Shown here piece by piece: positions 58,462-64,000 of a DNA stretch of 64,000 nucleotides. Within the stretch, counting starts at the first letter, position 1. Each line of letters starts with the position of its first letter. The DNA is from Hericium rajendrae (lineage: Eukaryota; Basidiomycota; Agaricomycetes; Russulales; Hericiaceae). The stretch lies in NCBI GenBank assembly GCA_033439255.1, contig CM065880.1:186001-250000 (forward strand). The letters are read 5' to 3'. The notes below the pieces were generated by a model. The model was given only the letters and a program-made list of their open reading frames with translations. It ran no database searches and was not told where the DNA came from. The position numbers and the translations under genes are program-made.

Positions 58462-59439
58462 TCACATGAATGCACCCGTCACCAGTGCCCAGCATATGCT
58501 ATCGATGAAGCGCCGCTGCGGCTCATAGAACCCCGCAATACACCGCGCCAAGAACCCTCCATATCTCGTCATGCGCTCCCACCCGGCCGCCATAGCAGCG
58601 TACTCGAACCACCGCGGGTAAAACCCAGAGATGCCCCAGTCGATGACCCAGACGCGGCCCGCATCGTCGAGCATCACGTTATGCGGAACCAGGTCCAGGT
58701 GCGTAAAGACCAGAGGCATGGACGCGTCGAACGGCGCGACGGAGGGGGGCGCCTTCTTCATGCGCATGGCGACGGCGCGCTTGTGCGCGAACCAGTCAGC
58801 CAGGCCTGCGTACGTCGAGAATGGTCCCGCGTCCTGTAGGCAGGCCGGAAGTCAGCACCATACCGACAATGCTGTTGGCTGTACTGACGTATTCGCCGAA
58901 GAGCGGACCGATGCACGCTAGCGGTTCGTCGCCAAGGGGGCCGGGCCATGGCTCTTTGCTTGGATGCGGGAAGGGTACTCTGCGGAGCTCGCGGACATAG
59001 CGACGCGTGGTCCAGACAACCATGAGCTTCATCCAGGGCGTAAGTCGTGGCCAGCACGCATCCAAGGTGGCACCGGACACGAATTCCATCACGATGTAGA
59101 AGTTATCGAGACCCGTCCTTCCGGGGATGGTGCGGCGGATTGCAGGCGTGCGGATCGATGTGGTGGATGCGATGTGAGCCTGCGCGGCCACCTCGTAGGG
59201 CGCGCACGGGTACTTGATGACGGTATCGCGGCCGATCATCCGCACGCTTGTTGTGTTGATGGTGAGGTCGGTGAGGAGCTCGTGCGGTGAGCTCCGGAAG
59301 AGATCGAGGAGAGCATCGTCGGAGAGGTGGTGCAGCTCTGACCATGGCGGCAACTAGGGGCCAAGTTTTCAGCATTTGGGGAAAGGGACTTTGTCTAACG
59401 GCGCACAGATTCACGAGAAACAACCTTGGCTTCTGTCAT
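58462..59439 (-). CDS. APH-type phosphotransferase
   Basis: A short first exon (MTEAK, ATG at 59439) joins after an intron ending CCCCTAG to LPPWSELHHLSDDALLDLFR; a second intron (58888-58834) lies before DAGPFSTYAGLADWF. End near 58462; about 290 residues. Kinase-like motifs: MIGRDTVIKYPC (ATP-binding strand with Lys), NFYIVMEFVSGATLDACW (hinge), VFTHLDLVPHNVMLDD (catalytic loop with HxD...N) and VWVIDWGISGFYPRWFEYA (DWG/DxD metal site). These are the features of aminoglycoside-phosphotransferase-like (APH/choline kinase fold) proteins, a large family in mushrooms; the natural substrate is unknown. No signs of transfer from bacteria: it has introns and fungal codon use. Confidence 0.85.
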
Positions 59440-60318
59440 CAGTGATCACAACAGGGTGCAACGAATTGTCCTGCTTTTAAATCCCGCTATCTACCCAGCT
59501 CCGGCTTCGCATGTAGCAAATAATGAGTGGCACTTGTTACAGACAGCATGCATGGCTGGTTTTTTTTCTTACCAAAAATCTGCGATGTGAGTCTGTGTAT
59601 CGGAGCTGGGATGGACGAGGATGGACCTGGACATGGCCAAGCTCTATAGCAGACGTTGTACGAAACCATACAGCGAGGTTAGGGTAACGCGAGCTCTTCA
59701 TTCCTTGGATCGCCAGCCGCAGCACTGAACTCGTCCCGGAACACCTTCACACGTCGACCTAAACAGCATCGCTCCATCATCAATACTAGGAGACGCCATC
59801 CAGGGTTCCATAGCTTAAAATGAGCAACAGCGTCGGCTGCGTGAGATGATTTTTTCACGCCCGCGGTTCGGGCTGCTCGACTACGACTGTTGATGGTCAA
59901 AGTCATAAATGATAATCGGAAGGTGAGCGTTTGCATGCAAAGATCCAGTGAAGGATGGCGGGACGTGGTTCGGACTACTTATCGACAGGACCACAGACAA
60001 CCCAGCCTCGGCCATCGGCCGCTCTTGCTAACGCTTCTCGGTTATAGGCTTATAACGACCTCAGCGTCTGGCAGGCTCGGTCATGAACGTCACCTCGGCG
60101 TCGCTTACTCAAATCTTCGACTTTATCGTGACCAGCCATTCACAGTCGACTGCTATGAATATATACGCGTGTTTTCCGCCTGTTCACATCGCATCGGCAC
60201 ATCCAAGATCCCCGTCAATGGTATATAGGGCATCCGCGCTATAGAATGCAGTTACGTTCGTGGGCCTGAACAGTCCACGCCGTCGAGCTCTACCCAGACA
60301 TCGCTTTCTACAACTAGC
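59440..60318. other. Intergenic, promoter side of two divergent genes
   Basis: About 880 bases between the divergent phosphotransferase and transporter genes. Contains an eight-T run near 59560; no gene recognised. Confidence 0.5.
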
Positions 60319-61782
60319 ATGAACTTGCAATATGTTGTGCGGTATGTATTCGACTGGCTGTGGCCGCCGATTGACCGCTAAATGCAATGATAGAAACTTC
60401 ACGCCAGCCTGGTTCTCGGTCATCATGGGTAAGTTGACATCCACCTGGCGACTGCATGCGTAATTGAGTCCCCGTACCAGGCACCGGGGCCGTCTCGATG
60501 CTCTTCAGCAATTTCCCCTACGACCGATCTGCAGCCGGGTTCAAAACACTCTCCGCCATATTTTTCTTTCTCAACCTCGGCCTTTTCGTGCTCTTCACCG
60601 CGCTCAGCATCGCACGATACCTGCTTTTCCCGAAAATATGGTCCGTCATGATCCATCACCCCGTGCAGAGCATGTACGTGGCGACGTACCCCATGGGCGC
60701 GGCTACGCTCCTCAACGTCTGCATCAATCTGTTCTACACAGAATACGGGTTCGGCGGGAAGACGTTCCTGTATGTCGTCTGGGGCTTTTGGTGGGCGGAC
60801 GTCGTGCTCTCCTGCATATGCTGCTGGGGCATGATCTACATCGAGTCAGTCCCTCTCCCCCTTGACTTCCAAAATCTCACCATCCCCAGATCCACCGCCC
60901 AAACGCACTCCCTCGAGTCCCTAACAGTCGCATTCGCGCTTCCGTTCGTCCCGCCGACCGTCATCTCCTCGACCGGCGGCGCCCTCGCCCTCGCGATGGT
61001 GCCCCTCGCACCCGCCCACGCCCTCCTCACCGCAACCCTCGCCGCCGCCCTCCTCGCCATCGGCCTCTCGCTCATCCTCATGGCAATGAGCGTCTATCTC
61101 CTGCGCCTCATCCTCCACGGCCACCCGCCCGGCCTCGCCGTCATCTCGACGATCCTCCCCGTCGGCGGCCTCGCGCAGCCGGGCGTGTCCGTGCTCTATC
61201 TCGGGCAGTGCTTCCGCGCGCTGCTGCCCGTTGCGGGGAGCGCGTCGCCGCTGCTCGGCAGCGGTGCCGCGGGCGAGACGCTCTATGTCGTGTGCACGGG
61301 CGTCGCGTTCGTGCTGTGGGCGATGACGACGGCGTGGCTTGTTTTAGGGCTACTCGGTGTGCAGGCGGAGGTGCGCCGGCGCGCGGTGCCGTTCAAGTTG
61401 ACGTACTGGGGGCTCATTTTCCCGATCGTGCGTGCGCTTTGTTTCGCTGTGAACTGAGGGTCTGACGTGCGTGCGGTAGGGCGTGTATGCGACGCTGACG
61501 ATTAACCTGTATCGACAGCTCGACGCCGGGTTCTTCCGCGTGTACGGCGCGGTCGTCGCGGCGGCGACGCTCGTGCTGTGGCTGTTTGTCGCGGGACGCA
61601 CGTTGATGATGCTGCGGGGCGGCGTTATTTTCGATGTGCCGTGTTTGAAGGATGTTGATATTAGGCGGAGATGGGTGTTCGGTCGCGATGACGTCGAGGC
61701 AGTGAAGGAGGGGCGGGGGCAGGAGAAGGCGTTGGATTCTGCGATGGTGGAAGTTGTTGGTGGTGATGAAAGGCTGGACTGA
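60319..61782 (+). CDS. SSU1: Sulfite efflux pump / TDT-family transporter (SSU1-like)
   Basis: Start ATG 60319 (MNLQYVVR), introns about 60342-60390 and 60427-60479, a third near 60843-60889 and one before GVYATLTINLYRQLD; TGA 61780-61782; about 395 residues. NFTPAWFSVIMGTGAVSMLF, with the first helix, is the hallmark start of the voltage-dependent anion channel / tellurite-resistance transporter family. About ten hydrophobic segments follow (IFFFLNLGLFVLFTALSIA; GFWWADVVLSCICCWGMIYI; TWLVLGLLGV-like helix near 61340; VVAAATLVLWLFVAGRTLMM). In yeast SSU1 exports sulfite across the plasma membrane. The family is certain from the motif; the substrate is inferred, and some relatives carry malate or chloride. 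C-terminal charged tail. Confidence 0.85.
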
Positions 61783-62109
61783 GGAGTCGATCCGATGGTT
61801 GGAATCTGTGAGGGTGGATCGGGGGCTTACAGGGAACGCTTGAAGAGGATCTGGCTCAAAGTCGGTCAGCCCAACCTTGTCATCTTCTTATACTGAATGC
61901 GTCGCACTTACCTACGTATGCATCGGCTTAATCGATGCGGACAGAAAAGAGTGAACAGGTCGGGTCGGAGGCGTACTGGTGAGTATTCTATTTCGAAAGC
62001 TCGTATTATGCATCGTGGGCTATTGAAAAAAATCAACGAAGTAGTTCAATCGGGACAGGAACCCCGTAGAGAGAAATGGGTGGCTGCACGTCGATGAATT
62101 CACAAAGCC
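61783..62109. other. Intergenic
   Basis: Nothing recognised. Confidence 0.4.
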
Positions 62110-62613
62110 TGCTCTGGAACATAGCAAGCAGATAAATGACTGGCGTGGCGAACCGCAATACACGCTTCCCGTTCTGCAAGACCCAAACACAGGCGCGGTC
62201 GTCTACGACTCGTTCCGCATCGCGCGAAGTTAGCTCGAAGAGATGTACCCCTCGACAATCGAGACTGTCCTGGATGGAATGGAAGCGTTCCATGAAATGT
62301 TCATCGCTCTGTTTCATGAGACGGTGATGCCGCTGCTTTCTACGCTCGTGAAGAGCTCCATGCGACAGCTCTTGCCCCGAAGCCCGGAGTTCTTCCAGGC
62401 CGAGGCGGTGAACCGAAGGCGTTCGTGATGGGCGAGGCACCGAGCTTCGCGGACCTCGTGCTGGTTGCGCATCTGCTGCGGGCACGAATCATGCGCGGCG
62501 TGGGCTCGAAGGAATGGAGGGAGATTATGGAGGCTGCTGGAGGGAGATGGAGCCGGTTGGTGGAGAGGGCCGAAGGATGGGTGTGGGTTGATACGTCGGG
62601 CGGATCAATTTGA
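62110..62613 (+). pseudogene. Broken GST copy related to the GST at 51.6-52.4 kb
   Basis: One frame reads DWRGEPQYTLPVLQDPNTGA and VVYDSFRIAR, then an in-frame TAG, then LEEMYPSTIETVLDGMEAFHE; the frame changes near 62405 and resumes FVMGEAPSFADLVLVAHLLR, then GGRWSRLVERAEGWVWVD. YTLPVLQDPNTGAV, SFADLVLV and GGRW.RL parallel the intact GST. The N-terminal exon (YDIPS motif) is missing. With at least two breaks and a lost start this copy is a pseudogene. It lies downstream of the transporter, on the opposite strand to the intact GST. Confidence 0.75.
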
Positions 62614-63060
62614 GCGTGGTTGTTGGATAGCACGAGCGTTCAGAAAACTACTTGTTGCAGCATGTCAAAAGTGAGTCTAAAACCTGCAATTATTGCTAGC
62701 AGATGCCGGCAGATTCTATGATGAGTTGATAGACCTGAGAAGATATCATCAACAAAAGCATCGAAAATTGGCACTGAGTGTGAGAGCTTAACGCCTCCTT
62801 CGTATTGTATGTAGGGAAAATCTCCCAATATCTTTGAGGTACTATGGTGGGTCGTATCATGCGATGGAGAAGGTGAAAGGCTGAACTTGGGAGTCCACCA
62901 AGTTCAATTCGCGAGACTTCGCACGATCCCAGTGGGCGCGCTCATGGAGCGCTCATGGGCCGGCGCTGCGGAAGTCGGCGCGCCCCTATATTGGACCAAT
63001 AGCGACTTGGGACTGTCGTCTGTCCCATTGCTTGAGCAGTAGCATGAGCGGAGACAACTG
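62614..63060. other. Intergenic
   Basis: No gene recognised. Around 62935-62960 short direct copies of GCGCTCATGG lie next to each other. Confidence 0.4.
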
Positions 63061-63755
63061 ATGTTGCAGAGCACAAGGTAAGTGGACTTCTAAATTTTGT
63101 TCTTCCGATAGTCAGTCACGTTGATTCGGATTCAGCGAGACTGTCATTGACCTGAGAAGTGAGTCAGTTGGTTCCCTCTGCCATATATCCCCCCATATGA
63201 CCGACCGTTTCAGTCGTTCGTGCTTCTGACCTGCCTTCGCAATGGCCGGCTTCATTGAGCGTATACGTCCTCGTGTTGCCTGGCGGGGAGCAGTTGTATC
63301 GTACCGAGACCGTCATTGGACCTGAACCTCGTTGGGATAAAAATTTTGTCATCAGGTCAGTAGACTTGAGCACTGTAGGCGGCTTTGCGGTTGTCTGACT
63401 TGAAATTCAGAGTGCCAGGGCCGTCAGCACGCATCAAACTGCAAGTATGTCACTCAACCGACAGCTCAAATTCGACACTGCTCGGAGAGACGGAGGTCTC
63501 TGTCGATGAACTGCTTCGTAGCGAAGGCGAAGGTCTTTATCTTTTGTCGGTTTTCTACGGAGCGTTATTGACCGAGTTGCAGAAGTGAAGTACAAGTTGA
63601 CGAAGCCCGGATTCAAAATTCGGCAGAATCGTGGGAAAATATTCATTTCCGCTCAAGTTCATGTTGACGTCCAGGATGAACTTCAACTTCAGTCTACAGT
63701 CTTAGACGGGTCCTTCGGCCGGGATCTGTCCCTCGGTAAAACGCGAATAACATGA
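63061..63755 (+). CDS. Small C2-domain protein, five exons
   Basis: ATG 63061, introns 63078-63135, 63159-63213, 63356-63410 and 63533-63582, TGA 63753-63755; about 160 residues after splicing. One C2 fold fills the protein: VIDLRIVRASDLPSQWPASL, LSVYVLVLPGGEQLYRTE, then TVIGPEPRWDKNFVIRVPG, ARIKLQVCH and TLLGETEVSVDELL. The usual C2 'W' strand and LLGE turn are clear. Several calcium-binding aspartates are replaced, so membrane binding may be calcium-independent. Tiny free-standing C2 proteins occur in mushroom genomes, sometimes as fragments of larger signalling or kinase proteins; here the splice pattern is clean and the stop is in the expected place. The tail includes GKIFISAQVHVDVQDEL. 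Confidence 0.75.
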
Positions 63756-64000
63756 GCGTCGCGCAACTAAACCTCTCGGAGTTTTTTGATTTCTTTTCTT
63801 ATACTGTACTACTATATGTATGGAAATTTCGAGGCATTTCTATGCAATGTATGTTGCAGGATATGATGAACATCGGCTGAATATCGAAAATGGAGACCTT
63901 GTTTAACCTTTCACACGGTCCATTTAGCTCCTGAGCTCAAAGATTCTACGGAATCCCCATCTACATATGTAAATGATTGTACTCCAGGTATCTAAATCTT
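63756..64000. other. 3' flank, end of window
   Basis: AT-rich untranslated sequence, no feature. Confidence 0.5.

Noticed and set aside
58462-59439. Antibiotic-resistance gene acquired from bacteria
   Set aside because: The APH fold is common in mushrooms; the gene has introns and host-like composition, so there is no sign of transfer or of resistance function.
1-64000. CRISPR arrays, bacterial operons, prophage or LTR/viral elements
   Set aside because: No regularly spaced repeats, no ribosome binding sites and no integrase, capsid or envelope motifs; the only retroelement trace is the LINE tail at 38.3-38.7 kb.

Overview
The window is nuclear DNA of a filamentous basidiomycete, almost certainly an Agaricomycete and most likely a polypore. 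Genes are cut by many short GT-AG introns (about 45-90 bases). The conserved genes (polyporopepsin-type aspartic proteases, a fungal etherase-type GST, ATG7, a kinesin, an SSU1-type sulfite pump) fit wood-decay or litter fungi. The order-level placement is inference.

The window has two halves. From 1 to about 34.6 kb it is an accessory region: loosely packed, often AT-rich, full of recurrent mushroom gene families without known function, paralogue pairs, broken genes and small repeats. It holds an F-box gene (6.9 kb), two paralogous RING-finger genes (12.9 and 19.5 kb), two paralogous genes with an N-terminal helix-turn-helix and a C-terminal helical domain (15.8 and 30.3 kb), a tRNA-derived SINE-like sequence (18.07 kb), an intact multi-exon gene of unknown family (23.4-25.1 kb, minus), a decayed caspase-domain gene (26.3-27.7 kb, minus) and a decayed F-box-family gene (32.4-33.3 kb, minus).

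From 34.6 to 42.0 kb lies a direct segmental duplication of about 3.2 kb. Each copy carries a seven-exon aspartic protease. The second copy has one extra G just before its second catalytic aspartate. The spacer holds the tail of a LINE reverse-transcriptase ORF and the C-terminal end of a thiamine-pathway HMP-P kinase gene.

From 42 to 64 kb the DNA is denser, GC-rich and mostly conserved: kinesin-7-type motor, acyl-CoA synthetase, a broken F-box-family paralogue, a GST, ATG7, three small genes including an APH-type phosphotransferase, the SSU1-type transporter, a broken GST copy and a C2-domain gene. Nothing resembles a bacterial operon; genes are individually transcribed. The most unusual content is the interleaved RING/HTH paralogue set of the left half and the structure of the protease duplication.
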